DNA of 64,000 nucleotides from Saccopteryx bilineata (GCF_036850765.1 NC_089492.1:71240482-71304481); one strand, 5' to 3'. Counted from the first letter of the stretch, positions 1 through 10,766 are shown. Notes: generated by a model from the letters alone, not told the origin. Numbers and translations: made by a program.

Positions 1-71
1 TTTTTTTATTTTATCTTTGTTTGCTTGTTTCTTTTTTTTCCCTTTTTTTCTTTCTGTTGTATTTTATTTTT

Positions 72-432
72 ATTAAATGAGAGGCAGGGGGGGCAGACAG
101 ACAGACTCCTGCATGTGCTCCAACTGGGATCCACCTGGCATGCTGCCTATAGAGCATGCTCTGCCCATATAGGATTGTTGCTCTATTGCTCAGCAACTGA
201 GCTATTTTTAGGGCTTGAGGCAAGGACCTGGTGCCATCCTCAGTGCCTGGGGCCAATTTATTCAAATGAGCTGTGGCTTCAGGAGGAGGGAGAGAGAGAG
301 AGTGAGAAAAGAGGGAGGGAGAGGGTTGGAGAAGCAGATAGTCACTTCTCCTGTGTGCCCTGACCAGGGATTGAACCTAGGACTTTCATACGCCGGGCCT
401 TTGCTCTATTGCTGAGCCAACTTTCCAGGGCC
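72..432 (-). repeat. tRNA-derived bat SINE (type A, Rhin-1-like), old copy
   Basis: Read on the minus strand, this starts with a tRNA-like head (a GGCCCTGG...GGTTGGCTCAG-like A box and a TTCAATCCCTGGTCAGGGC-like B box near 360-385). It continues through the GA-rich and 'GGATCCCAG' body shared with the cleaner copies at 11689 and 39701. Many substitutions separate it from those, so it is an older insertion. It explains the overlapping ORFs here, which are not genes. Confidence 0.85.
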
Positions 433-1250
433 AATAAGTTCAGTTTTAAAGAGTGTTTAGTTGAATGCTTTGTATGCAAATCAGCAGTAGACCACTGTCA
501 ACTATGTTCTATTGAAAGTTACCAGAGACACAAAGAAATAAAAAGTATGATTCAATTCAAAGATTTTTACTAGACTTTACCTTTGTCTTTATATGGATCA
601 TGTATGGGGTATGCCTTGCAGGCTCAGAATTTACTTCAAACAAAACAATGATGTCATTGTGTAGGGTCCTGGTCCTGAAGATTAGAAATCTCTCTGGGCA
701 TGTCATTGTGTCCTGCTTTCTTTTTTTGCTTGAAAATCTATCTCCATACTGTGAAGTCATCAGTTTCTTATCACATGGAAGATTTGTGTGTAATCATGGC
801 AAGTAAATCATAAACTCATATTTCTTGTCTTTCTATTGCCCACACATTGATTGATTAACCGATGCAACTCTAAAAATCTCTAAAGCCAATTAATAGATGA
901 TTAATTCATTAATCCTAATTAATAATTAATCTGTGGAATTGCATTATTTAAATAAATTATAGTTTACTATAAGATGAGACACAGTGTAGTCACTGAAAAC
1001 TGTTCTAGAAATTTTTTAAGGACATTGGGATAATAAGCATGTTACATTACTCAATGAAAATATTAGATTACTGCATGGTCCAAATTTGTTTATTCTCAAT
1101 TTTGGAAAAAAAATTTATTTGTCTGCATCTTAGACCGACTTAAAACATGCAGTCCAACTTGATAACAGTATTTTCTTTGGTTTCCCAATTTTTTAAGATG
1201 TATCTATTTACTTTATTCTCATCTACTTTAACTCTTTAGAAAGCTCTTTT
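433..1250. other. AT-rich non-coding stretch, no recognised feature
   Basis: AT-rich sequence with several AATTAATTAATC-like runs near 890-930. No long ORF with coding character, RNA gene or recognisable repeat family was found. Confidence 0.5.
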
Positions 1251-1612
1251 AGGCCTGGCTGGTTGGCTCAGTGGTGGAGCATTGGCCTAGCATGTGGAAG
1301 TTCCTGCTTTGATTCCCGGTCAGGGCACACAGGAGAAGCGACCATCTGGTTCTCCCACCCCCTCTATCTCTCTTCCTCTCCTGCAACCATGGCTCAGTGG
1401 GAGCAAGTTGGTCTCTCGCGCTGAGGATGGCTCCTTGGCCTTGCCTCAGGTGTTAAAATAGCTTGGTTGCCAAGCAATGGAGCAACAGCCCCAGATGGGC
1501 AGAGCATCGCCCAGTAGGGGTCTTGCAGTGGATCCAGTTGGGACTCATGTGGGAGTGTCTCTGGCTCCCTGCCTCTCACTTAATAATGATAATAATAAAA
1601 ACGGTTTTTTAT
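1251..1612 (+). repeat. tRNA-derived bat SINE (type A), diverged copy
   Basis: A head resembling GGCCTGGCTGGTTGGCTCAG begins at about 1252. A B-box-like 'TTGATTCCCGGTCAGGGC' lies near 1308-1325, followed by the pyrimidine-rich spacer, the 'GATGGCTCCTTGGCC' segment and an (AATAAT)n tail. It matches the other type A copies with moderate divergence and a shortened body. Confidence 0.85.
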
Positions 1613-2293
1613 TGTTAACGTTTTATATGCTCAAGAGTAGAAGAAACATTTTAATAAATTCCCATGTTCCCTATCATCTGGCTTCGACAAAGACCAGTAT
1701 TTTGCCTTTTATTTGGTTATTCCTGATATTTTTTGGAGCGTTTTAAAACAAATTTCTATCATTATGTCTTCCATTCAAAAATGTCTTTCTTGTTTATATT
1801 TCTTTCTTTTTAAACTGCATTTTTGCTACGTGTAGAATTCTTGGGTAACAATTCTTCCTTTTGTTCTTATAGATGTCACTTTATTGCCTTTTGCCTTGTG
1901 TTGTTTCTGACAAAAAGTTGGCTGTGTTTTTCATCTTTGTTCCTCTGTGAGTGTTGTTTCTTTTCTCTGGCTGATTTCAAGATTTCCTCTTCATCTTTTG
2001 TGGTCTGCAGTTTGCCTATGATTCATCTAGGTGAGGATGTGGTTGTGTTTGTGGATGAATAGTTAGGAATTTCTGCTCGACCTCCCTGCAGGTGCTGTTC
2101 ACCTTCCATACCTGCAGGGGGACTCTCTGACCTCTTGTCCTGCCCTGCTTTTTCCTGTGAGCCCTCAGTCCAGGCTCATGGAGAAGAACTTGGGGTAAGT
2201 ACCAACTCCCTTGTGTCTTGGGCCCCAGACACAAACTGCCATTTGAGCCCACACTTGGCTGTTAAGGATTCATTCAAAATTGAGCTGATTTTT
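1613..2293. repeat. Old L1 (L1M-like) remnant
   Basis: T-rich sequence resembling the 3' region of ancient L1M subfamilies as I remember it: a 'TTTCTGACAAAAAGTTGGCTGT' type segment near 1903, then 'TTTCAAGATTTCCTCTTCATC' near 1975. It is interrupted by the solo LTR that starts at 2299. Orientation and subfamily were not resolved. Confidence 0.5.
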
Positions 2294-2298
2294 CTTAC

Positions 2299-2987
2299 TG
2301 TTGGGCGGATAAAATGTATTATGCTCACTTTGTTAAAGATGGCGCTGCCCACGTGGAGGCCGTTGCCCAGGTGATATTAATGTGTGTCTCTGTGGGCTGT
2401 GGGCAGGCAGAATCCTTGTAGCCTGGGGCTTGGTTTTGGGATTAAGCCTTTTCCACCCTTTTTGATGTGGGGTGGTACAATCCCATCATGCCCCAGATAA
2501 GTGACTTTGTATTAGAGACTTCCCTATTTTGTATATTGGATTAAAGGTTTTGAATCTACACTATAAAATGGGGGCAGAACGAGAGCTTGCTCTCTTGGTT
2601 CCTGAGATTAACCTTAGAGGAGAGAGCAGAGAGGAGAGCAGAGAAAGGCCACGTGGAAGAGGCCAGGAGAAGCAGCCAAGATGGCGGAGTGTTGAGTGAG
2701 AAGCCAGTTTGTGCAGAGAGAAGGAAAGAGATGGGGAACAGAGGTGAATAAAGTCTGGTGAGCTAGAAACCTTTGATTCTAGGAAACTCGGATAAGTCAG
2801 TAGCTTTGCGAGCACTGAATGTGAGTGGGTTTTGGAGCCCAGTGTGTGTTTTACTTGCCCGCTGGGTGCAAGCTAGACTTAAAGATGAGAGCCCATTAGT
2901 TTTTGGCTCTGTTGTTTCTTTACCGACTGTCCGAATCCAATGCGAACCTGCATGTGAATGGCCACGATGGCGGCTCCTGGCCTTACA
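2299..2987 (+). mobile_element. Solo ERV LTR, copy 1 of a ~700-bp family
   Basis: A 689-bp unit begins TGTTGGGCGG and ends CCTTACA, flanked by a perfect 5-bp target duplication CTTAC (2294-2298 and 2988-2992). Inside are a TATAAAA box (2562-2568) and an AATAAA signal (2747-2752), in the order expected for U3-R. Two other copies occur at 4570-5262 (minus) and 6156-6887 (plus). No gag, pol or env adjoins it, so it is a solo LTR left by recombination. The 5-bp duplication fits a class I or class III ERV. Confidence 0.88.
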
Positions 2988-2992
2988 CTTAC

Positions 2993-3237
2993 CTACTTTA
3001 TGATGGCCACCTCCTCCTCCCTTGCTTTGCCAGAAGTGAGGCAGTTCCCATACCTCTTTCCTTGGAGGGGCTGGTCCCTTGTTACCATTTGGTTTACTTG
3101 GTTTCCTGTGTTCTCAGCTTGTGATGAATTCAAGAAAGTTAAGATTTTATAGAGTTCTTACTTTTAAAAAATCATTGTTAGAGTAGGAGTGATATTCTTT
3201 GCAGCTTTCCCCATCCTAAGCAAAGCAGAAGTCTCAT
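2993..3237. other. Short unassigned stretch after the LTR
   Basis: About 250 bases of non-coding sequence, presumably the continuation of the pre-insertion locus. No clear repeat family was recognised. Confidence 0.4.
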
Positions 3238-3250
3238 AATTATATATATG

Positions 3251-3281
<31 letters not shown>

Positions 3282-3602
3282 ACAGAGACATAGAGAGAGT
3301 CAGAGAGAGGGATACATAGGGACAGACAGACAGGAACGGAGAGAGATGAGAAGAATCAATCATCAGTTTTTAGTTGTGAAACCTTAGCTGTTCATTGATT
3401 GCTTTCTCATATGTGCCTTGACTACAAGCCTTCAGCAGACTGAGTAATGCTTTGCTCAAGCCAGTGACCTTGGGTCCAAGCTGGTGAGCTTTGCTCAAAC
3501 CAGATGAGCCCGTGCTCAAGCTGGTGACCTTGGGGTTCTTGAACCTGGGTCTTCCGCATCCCAGTCCGATCTCTATCCACTGTGCCACCGCCTGGCCAGG
3601 CA
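3238..3602 (-). repeat. tRNA-derived SINE (type B) with TA/T-rich tail
   Basis: On the minus strand the head reads like CCTGGCCAGGCGGTGGCACAGTGG, followed by TTCAAGAACCCCAAGG, the diagnostic CAAGCTGGTGACC/GCTTGAGCA internal repeats, 'AATCAATGAACAGCTAAGG' and a GAGAC-rich region. A (TA)n(T)n tail lies at 3238-3281. Compare the near-complete plus-strand copy at 14783-15117. Confidence 0.85.
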
Positions 3603-3604
3603 GA

Positions 3605-4569
3605 AGTCTTATATTTTTTAATCTAACCAGAACTCTCCATGTCTCCCCTCAAATCTGCTCTTCCTGGTTCCTGTCTCATTAAATAGCCCCCTCCAGCCAG
3701 TCTCTCGACACAGGTAGTCCAGAGTTTCCTGATTTCTCTCTCTTATCTTAGCCTCTTCCTCACACTTCTGCCTAGTTCATTCTTCAATCATACTAATGTG
3801 TTTACAACATATGTCCCAGATATGTCTATTGTCCTGCTTCCTTTCCTGCCCCTCTATATGGTCATCAGCACCTCAGACCTGGGCTATTACTATGGCTTCC
3901 TCACTGGTCTGTCTCTCTTCATTTTTGACTTTCCCCCAAATCACCTAGCAGTTGGAATCACCTTTAAATTATGTAAATGCAATTATTCTCTGCTTAAAAC
4001 CCTCTAGAAACTTCCTATCTCACTGAGAATAAAAACTAAACTCCTTAACTTTGCTGATAAAACTCGAGCAGACTGCTACTGACCTTGAACTCACCTGCCA
4101 CTCTTATTGTGCTTGGGCCTTTTTTCAGTTCCTGAAACATACCAGGGTTATTCCTGCCTCTGGGAATTTATGTTAGCTATTAGTCTTCTGTTTGGAATGT
4201 TGTTCCTTTTGATTTAAATGTCCAGCATTTTTTGTTGTTGTTGTTAAAATGTTGGCATAAATCTCTGCCCCTTCCTCTGAGAAGTCAGTCGTGACAAGTC
4301 ACTTGTTTTTCCACCACTTTTCACAGTGCTGAACACTATCTGAGATTTTCACCTCTATTTATTTATTGATTGATCTGTGATCTTGGTCAGCAATAGTGCC
4401 TTAAACCTGGGCCAGAAGTGCCTTGCCTTGGGCCCTTTGTTTTAAGGATCACACTCGGACCCTCCTAGGGTTGTACCCCGTCCCACACAGGCAGGGCTCC
4501 ATGAGGGCATAGACGTGTCCCCTGGAGCCTGCACCACCCTGACCCCAGACCATACTAGAGGTAACTGGC
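3605..4569 (+). repeat. L2-like LINE remnant
   Basis: Low-complexity-free sequence with the typical L2 3'-region flavour: 'CTGCTTAAAACCCTCTAGAAACTTCC' near 3989, then 'AAAACTAAACTCCTTAACTTTG' and 'CTCCATGAGGGCATAGA' near 4497. The solo LTR at 4570 interrupts it. No intact ORF. Assigned from remembered L2 consensus patterns, so the boundaries are approximate. Confidence 0.55.
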
Positions 4570-5262
4570 TGTAAAACCAGTGGCCAAGGCCACCATCACA
4601 GCAGCCTGGCCCATGCAGGTTCGCATTGGATTCAGACAGACGGTAAAGAAACAACGGAACCAAAAACTGGTGGGCCATCATCTTTAATCCTAGCTTGTAC
4701 CCGGCGGGCAAGTAAAAACACACACTGGGCTCCAAAACCCACTCATTCAGTGCTCACAAAGCTACTGACATATCTGAGTTTCCTAGAATCAAAGGTTTCT
4801 AGCTCACCAGACTTATTCACCTCTGTTCCCCATCTCCTTCCTTCTCCCTACACAAACTCTGCACAAACTGGCTTCTCCCTCAGCACTCCACCATCTTGGC
4901 TGCTTCTCCTGGCCTCCTCCACGTGGCCTTTCTCTGCTCTCTAATGCTAATGTCAGGAACCAAGAGAGCAAGCTCCCGTTCTGCCCCCATTTTATAGTGT
5001 AGAAATCAAAATCTTTAATCCAATATACAAAATAGGGAAGTCTCTAATACAAAGTCATTTATCTGGGGCATAATGGGATTGCACCACCCCACATCAAAAA
5101 GGATGGGAAAGTCTTAGTCCCAAAACCAAGCCCCAGGCTACAAGGATCCTGCCTGCCCACAGCCTGCCCCCAACACACATTAATATCACCTGGGTGATGG
5201 GCCTCCACATGGGCAGCGCCATCTTTAACAAAGTGAGCATAATATATTTTATCTGCCCAACA
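4570..5262 (-). mobile_element. Solo ERV LTR, copy 2 (minus strand)
   Basis: Reverse-complement copy of the LTR at 2299-2987, 693 bp. In plus orientation it runs from TGTAAAACC to CTGCCCAACA. It has its own perfect 5-bp target duplication CTGGC (4565-4569 and 5263-5267), which shows an independent insertion. The TATA-like segment (TTTTATAGTG on the plus strand, near 4990) and the 'AAGATGG(C/T)GG' motif shared by the family are preserved. No internal retroviral sequence adjoins it. Confidence 0.88.
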
Positions 5263-5267
5263 CTGGC

Positions 5268-5752
5268 CTCTTAGAATTTCCCACCCAAATTACTCTGAGC
5301 CAGCTTTTGAGACCTGCATAGATCTCATACTTGGGCATGTTTTTCTAAGAGGGAACGGTGCTGCCTGAGTTTACAGAAAAAGGCTTGAGTGATGGCCAGT
5401 CAAGAGGTGTTTGCAAGAAATGTGGATAAAATTTAAGATACCATCCGGGGGAGTCCCCACTTGTGCAATCAAGGACTCTGGTAATATGGTCAAAGTTGGA
5501 GGTGAAGCCACAGGGGGATTTGAGCTAAGGGCTGGATTTCTACAATCTGAGGAAGCTAAGAATCCCCAAATTAAATCTAACCTTCCAAGTTGTTATGAAG
5601 AAATATTTGTCAAGGTAGGAGGATAGGAGGTATTTTATCTAACAATTTGTCAATTGCAGTATTTTGTTTGAATTATGACTTTTATTTAGACATACAGAAT
5701 GTAGGCTACATTTGTACTTTTCCCTGAGTCCTCTAAACATTAAGGGGTAGGA
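5268..5752. other. Unassigned non-coding stretch
   Basis: Nearly 500 bases between a solo LTR and a SINE. The short ORF at 5411-5626 has no recognisable domain and I do not consider it a gene. Confidence 0.4.
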
Positions 5753-5754
5753 CG

Positions 5755-6145
5755 GGGCCCTGGCTATTTGGCTCAGTGGTAATCAGCCCAGTGTGTAGAT
5801 GTCCTGGGTTCAATTGCTGGTCTGGACACAGAGAAGAAGTGACCATTTACTTCTCTACCCCTCCACTTTCTCTCTCACTCTGTCACTCTTTCTTCCCCTC
5901 CTGCAGCCATGGCTTGATTGCTTCAAGCACATTGGGATCAGGTGCTGAGGATGGCTCAATGGAGCCTCTGCCTCAGGTGCTAAAAATAGCTTGGTTGCGA
6001 CCATGACTCCAGATAGATAAAGCATAGGCCCCAGACAGGGGTTGCCAGTGGATCCCAGTCTGAGCGCATGTGGGAGTCTGTCTCTCTATCTCCCCTTCTT
6101 TCACTTGGAAAAGAAGAAAAATAAAAAATAAAAATAATATAAAGG
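5755..6145 (+). repeat. tRNA-derived bat SINE (type A), diverged copy
   Basis: The head GGCCCTGGCTATTTGGCTCAG starts at 5756. A degraded B box 'GGTTCAATTGCTGGTCTGG' follows, then the pyrimidine-rich spacer, 'GATGGCTCAATGGAGCC', 'GGATCCCAGTCTGAGCGCATG', and an A-rich tail to about 6145. Confidence 0.85.
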
Positions 6146-6155
6146 AGTTGGACTG

Positions 6156-6887
6156 TGTTGAGATAAAATATATTATGCTCACTTTGTTAAAGATGGCACT
6201 GCCCACATGGAAGTCCATTGCCCAACTGATAGTATTGGTTGCCCTTCTTGCTTGGGATGAGCATGATTATATTAATGTGTATTGGGGGCAGGCTGTGGGC
6301 ATGTAGTCTGGGGCTTGGCTTTGGGACTAAGCCTTTCCCACCCTTTTTGATGTAGGGTGATGCACTCTCATGAGGAATCCCATTATGCCTCAGATAACTG
6401 ACTTTGTGTCAGAGTCTTTCTTGTTTGTATATTAGATTAAAGGTTTTGGTTTCTACACTATAAAGAGGGGCAGACCGGGAGCTTGCTCGCTCTCCATTCC
6501 TGAGATTAGCATTAGAGAGGAGAACAGGCAAGGGCCACGTGGAGGAGAGGAGAAGCAGCCAAGATGGTGGAGTGCTGAGGGAGAAGCCAGTTTGTGCAGA
6601 GTTTGTGCAGGGAGAAGGAAGGAGATGGGGAACAGAGGTGTTTAAGTCTGGTGAGCTAGGAACCTTTGATTCTAGGAAACTTGGATAAGTCAGTGGCTTT
6701 GTGAGCACTGAATGAGTGGGTTTTGGAGCCCAGTGTGTGTTTTTACTTGCCCACTGGTGCAAGCTAGAGTTAAAGGTGATGGCTCACCAGTTTTTGGCTC
6801 TGCTGTTTCATTACCAAATGTCTGAATCAAGTGCGAACCTGCATGGGCCAGGTGGCTGTGATGGTGGCCGTGGCTACTGGCTTTACA
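6156..6887 (+). mobile_element. Solo ERV LTR, copy 3
   Basis: A 732-bp copy of the family at 2299-2987 and 4570-5262, beginning TGTTGAGATA and ending GGCTTTACA. The flanks GACTG (6151-6155) and GACTA (6888-6892) look like a 5-bp target duplication with one mismatch. An extra ~50 bases near 6230-6275 ('GGTTGCCCTTCTTGC') are absent from copy 1. The TATAAA-like box near 6459 is retained, but the AATAAA is degraded to GTTTAA near 6640. Confidence 0.82.
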
Positions 6888-6892
6888 GACTA

Positions 6893-7010
6893 ACTGTCTG
6901 ATTTCCACTAGATTCCACAAAATGAGTCTGTCTTGCTTACTGCTTTATTCCCTAAACCCAGAAGAATGCCTGCACACAGTAGGTGTGTAATAGATGTTTA
7001 TTAAAGGAAA
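6893..7010 (+). repeat. L2 3'-end fragment
   Basis: Contains 'CTTACTGCTTTATTCCC', then 'AATGCCTGCACACAGTAGG' and 'TAATAGATGTTTATTAAAGG', the usual L2 3'-terminal pattern. Confidence 0.6.
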
Positions 7011-7810
7011 GTAAAATCATTCTCACCTGTGTCTTTACTTTTGAAAACAGTTTATCTCCTAAAGTTTCTTTTGTCTGAAATTATTATTGCTATTCCTGCT
7101 TTATTTTTATCAACAATTATCTCACATGCCTTTTTTTTTATCTCATTATTTTCAGTCCCAATACATGCTCTTTTAGGCCCCTTTAGTATAAACAGCATTT
7201 GGCTGACTTAGAAAAAAGAAAGTAATGAGTTTCTGTCTTTTAATAAACTATATATACACTTATTTTGATTTATGTATACATTTGGATTTATTTTGGCATT
7301 GTTAATTTCTACTTCTCTTTAATTTTTTCCTTTCTCTATTTCCCTGACCTCTACCTTAAACCCCATTTCTGACTTTTGGGTGAAGATTGAGATTTCTGGG
7401 TTCCATTTCCTTATGTCCATTGATTTGGAAGTGAACTATTATCTGTCTTTCATTGAGTAAGGTTATTACCACTTACCTATAAGCATACTTTTGTATCAAC
7501 ATATAAAATGAATTAATATCTACATTCTTTCCCTAAATCAGATAAGAACAAAAGCCCACTTTTTCTTTCTCTCTTCTGTCCTGAGTATTTGTTATAATTC
7601 CACTTTCTGCTATTTTCCTGGACATCATCTTCCGTGTCAAGGTCATTTGGAATTGTCACTTAACAGTGAGAGTTTTTAGCTCTTCACCATCATTTTGAAC
7701 ATATGACTTTTTTTTTCTCTTGGAATTAGATTGGTTGGTTTGTCTTGGTCAGGCTGATTCCCCTCTCCCACCTTTTTCTCTTAGTTTCTTTAGTCAGGTT
7801 CCTTTATTAC
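7011..7810. repeat. Old L1-like AT-rich remnant
   Basis: T-rich sequence such as 'TTTTGTCTGAAATTATTATTGCTATTCCTGC', split here only for description, resembles the antisense of ancient L1 ORF2/3' regions. It has no coding capacity. The call rests on general resemblance. Confidence 0.4.
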
Positions 7811-8065
7811 AATTTTTTTTATTGAGTTTATTGGGGTGACACTGGTTAATAAAATTATATAGGTTTCAGGTGAATAATTCTGTGCACTATACATTATCTG
7901 TATATTGCATTGTGTGTTCACCACCCAAGTCAAGTCTCCCTCCATCACCATCTATTCCCCCTAAACTCTCTTCCTCCTCCCCATCCTTCCTCCCTCCTGC
8001 AATCCCCACACTGTTGTCTGTGTTTATAAGACTTTTTTTTGCTTAATCCCTTCACCTTTTTCACC
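7811..8065 (-). repeat. L1 3'-UTR fragment (bat-type L1)
   Basis: Contains 'TTATTGAGTTTATTGGGGTG' and 'ACACTGGTTAATAAAATTAT', then 'TGTGTTCACCACCCAAGTCA' and a CTCC-rich run. It parallels the 3'-UTR of the larger L1 at 12980-13250 (ACGGGGTGATATTGGTCAAC), so it is the truncated 3' end of a related L1 on the minus strand. Confidence 0.7.
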
Positions 8066-8478
8066 CAGCCCACCCAGGACTGATGTTTTTATATTCTTTT
8101 AGATAGTAAAATGTGGGTAGAAAACTTCCTAATATCCTTGCATGTCTGCAATATCTTTATTTCTTAATGACACAGAGATTGAATATAAAATTTCAAAATC
8201 ATAATTATTTTACCACATAAAATTTAAAATACTGCTTCACTGTATTTTTGCATTCATTATTTTCTATGAGAAAACTAAGGACAATCTATTTCTTATTTCT
8301 TTCTGTGTAATCTCCACTCCAGCCATAGAATTTCAATGTGGCATGTCCAAGGGTTGGTCTGTTTTCTTTCATCCTGCTGGACATTGTTGAACACATTTAC
8401 CATGAAGATTTCTCAAATCTTTTCTAAAATCTTTTTTTCCTGTTAATCTATGAGCATTCCTTCTCTCTGTTCTTTCTT
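8066..8478. other. AT-rich non-coding stretch, possibly more old L1
   Basis: About 400 bases of AT-rich sequence between an L1 3' UTR and a SINE. No gene. It may continue the old L1 material seen before 7811, but nothing decisive was visible. Confidence 0.35.
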
Positions 8479-8479
8479 T

Positions 8480-8812
8480 CTTTTTATTTTTGATAGAGAC
8501 AGAGATAGAGTCAGAGAGTGGGACAGATAAGGACAGACAGGCAGAAAGGGAGAGAGACAAGAAGAAACAATGCTTTGTTGTGGCACCTTAGTTGTTCATT
8601 GACTGCTTTCTCCTATTTGCCTTGATTAGGGGTCTACAGCAGAGCAAGTGACTCCTTGCTCAAGCCAGCGGCCTTGGGCTCAAGCCAGCAACCTTGGGCT
8701 TCAAGCCAGTGACCTTTGGGCTCAAGCTAGCAACTATGAGGTCACATCTATTATCCCATGCTCAAACTAGCAACCCCACACTCAAGCTAGTGAGCCTGTG
8801 CTCAAGCTGGCA
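8480..8812 (-). repeat. tRNA-derived SINE (type B), body half, split by an LTR
   Basis: Minus-strand type B SINE with 'GATAGAGACAGAGATAG', 'TTAGTTGTTCATTGACTGC' and several tandem CAAGCCAG(C/T)GACCTTGGG units. At 8812 it is interrupted by a solo LTR and resumes at 9213. Confidence 0.85.
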
Positions 8813-9212
8813 TGTTGAGGTCCAACCACAACAAGTATATACCGTGGTCCCGAATGGGAAAAGGTATGGAATTGAAATAAATGATAGACAGGAAACTTAT
8901 ATATATATGGATGGGTTCAGGAGGATGGGTTCCTTAGCCATAATGTTCCTGCTCCCAGGAGCACATCCACTTTTATTCATAGAAAAAATGTGGTCCATCA
9001 GCAATTCAATTAAGTTTCCAAGGCAACTCAAAGAGAGCCCCCACCATATCATCCAAATCTACTTTACACTAATAAGAAACTAGCTTCCAGCCTCCTCCGG
9101 AGATCATGGGTGAGACAAATGAGGTGAAGCTCTTTGTTAACTAGGCAAATGAGATGGGGTTTGGGCCCAGCACCTTTGTCCAGATACCTGTTTATTTATT
9201 TGGTCCCCAACA
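8813..9212. mobile_element. Solo LTR of a second ERV family inserted in a SINE
   Basis: A 400-bp block begins TGTTGAGGTCC and ends GTCCCCAACA, with complementary termini (TGTTG/CAACA). It is flanked by the 6-bp pair CTGGCA (8807-8812) and CCGGCA (9213-9218), and it lies exactly between two halves of one type B SINE. Six-base duplication is typical of class II (ERVK-like) retroviruses. AATAAA-like signals occur on both strands, so orientation is left open. It is unrelated in sequence to the LTRs at 2299 and 16887. Confidence 0.78.
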
Positions 9213-9296
9213 CCGGCATCCTTGGAGTTTCGAACCTGGGTACTCTGCATCCCAGTCTGAAGCTCTATCCATTGTGCCTCCACCTGGTCAGGCTCT
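9213..9296 (-). repeat. tRNA-derived SINE (type B), head half
   Basis: Continuation of the SINE at 8480-8812. It contains 'GTTTCGAACCTGGGTACTC', 'TCTATCCATTGTGCC' and 'CACCTGGTCAGG', which are the tRNA-like head on the minus strand. Confidence 0.85.
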
Positions 9297-10302
9297 CTGT
9301 TCTTTCTTTTGGAAATTTCTATCAGGCAGATGTTGGAAAGTTTGAATTTTTTAAATATTTATCTTCTTTTTTTTTATCCTTTTTGAGCTGCAATTTTTGA
9401 GAATCATTCAGTTGCATCTCCTAAGTAATCATTATTCAGTTATATATTTTCTGTTATTCAGCACATTTATTGAATTAAGCATTTTTCCTCCACTAACCAC
9501 AGTTTTCCTTTCCAAGGTTCCTAGTTGTTGGTTCTAATAGCCGGTTTCAGTTAAAAGAAGCCATTATCTTCTCTAATTCCTTGGAGGATGTTAGCATTAT
9601 ATCCTATGCATCTTTGGATGCTAGCTTATCCATAAATGACTGTGGTGCCTTCATTGAGAGGATTACTTTTCCTTAAATATTTGCTGCATTTGCATGCTCA
9701 TCTGAAACCTGAGCTCCTCTGTGAGTCTGTCTCTGCTGAGTCTGATTACCTGGCCTGTGTCCAGGATTCCAGGCAGAGAGGTGGCCTGTGGCCTTATGGG
9801 AGATGGAGGCTTCCCCTTCCTTCTGGGTGGCATTAAGTACCATTCCAAGTCCCAAGTACCAGGAATGACATCTTTCTGGCTGTGTGCTGCTCCTACCTCT
9901 ACGTGCATGGCCGCAGAAGCAGAGGGATGAAGGGGTCAGTCTTCCAGATGCCTCTCCCTCAGCCCATCACCCTCTGGTTGAACCTGGACCCTTTCGTTCT
10001 TTTCATCTGTTGTCTCTTAGCCCGAACCCCACAGATATTCTCACTCTCTTCATTGGTTCTCTTGTATCTGTTTTGGCTATTATTTCTTTCCCTTGATTAC
10101 AAACTCATCTGCCTTTAATTTTTTCAGGAATTTCTATAATTTCTGGTCTATTGAGGGCACTAAGTTTTATTTCCTAGGACTGTTTTCAATCAATCATTTT
10201 TTTTCTTGTCATTTATAGGAATTTGAGATGGGAGAGAGGTTTTAGCATGTTTTTAGTTTGCAGGCTTGATCTGATCCCCTCTGGGGGGGGGGAATCTAAA
10301 AA
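9297..10302. other. Non-coding stretch, partly old L1-like
   Basis: Begins with T-rich sequence ('AATTTCTATCAGGCAGATGTTGG') that resembles ancient L1. The rest looks unique. Short ORFs at 9636-9936 overlap on both strands and have no recognisable domain. Confidence 0.4.
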
Positions 10303-10352
10303 GTGCGTTAGTCTGATTTAAGGGAGTGTGCGTTAGTCTGATTTAAGGGAGT
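10303..10352. repeat. Exact 25-bp tandem duplication
   Basis: A 25-base unit beginning GTGCGTTAGTCTGATTTAAG occurs twice head to tail (10303-10327 and 10328-10352) without mismatch, immediately before the target site of the SINE at 10421. Confidence 0.9.
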
Positions 10353-10357
10353 GCATC

Positions 10358-10363
10358 TTTATT

Positions 10364-10418
<55 letters not shown>

Positions 10419-10420
10419 TG
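10358..10420. repeat. (TTTA)n microsatellite, SINE tail
   Basis: About 14 TTTA units. They are the reverse complement of the (TAAA)n tail of the minus-strand SINE that follows. Confidence 0.9.
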
Positions 10421-10766
10421 TATTTTTCTGAAGCTGGAAATGGGGAGAGACAGTCAGACAGACTCCTGCATGCGCCCGACCGGGATCCACCCGGCACGCC
10501 CACCAGGGGCGACGCTCTGCCTACCAGGGGGCGATGCTCTGCCCCTCCGGGGTGTCGCTCTGCCGCGACTAGAGCCACTCTAGCGCCTGGGGCAGAGGCC
10601 AAGGAGCCATCCCCAGCGCCCGGGCCATCTTTGCTCCAATGGAGCCTTGGCTGCGGGAGGGGAAGAGAGAGACAGAGAGGAAGGAGGGGGGGTGGAGAAG
10701 CAAATGGGCGCTTCTCCTATGTGCCCTGGCCGGGAATCGAACCCAGGTCCCCCGCATGCCAGGGGA
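10421..10766 (-). repeat. tRNA-derived bat SINE (type A), 5'-truncated head
   Basis: Nearly consensus body: CTGAAGCTGGAAATGGGGAG, CCGGGATCCACCCGGCACGC, CACCAGGGGCGACGCTCTGC, GCCTGGGGCAGAGGCCAAGG, then the B-box side 'GCCGGGAATCGAACCC'. It stops at CCCCGCATGCCAGG, so the A-box part of the tRNA head is missing. Flanks GGAGTGCATCTTTA (before the tail) and GGAGGGCATCTTTA (10763 onward) are a 14-bp target duplication with one mismatch, so this is a 5'-truncated insertion rather than a later deletion. Confidence 0.9.

Noticed and set aside
2299..6887. A provirus with LTRs at 2299 and 6156
   Set aside because: Each LTR has its own target duplication, there is no gag, pol or env between them, and a reversed copy lies in the middle.
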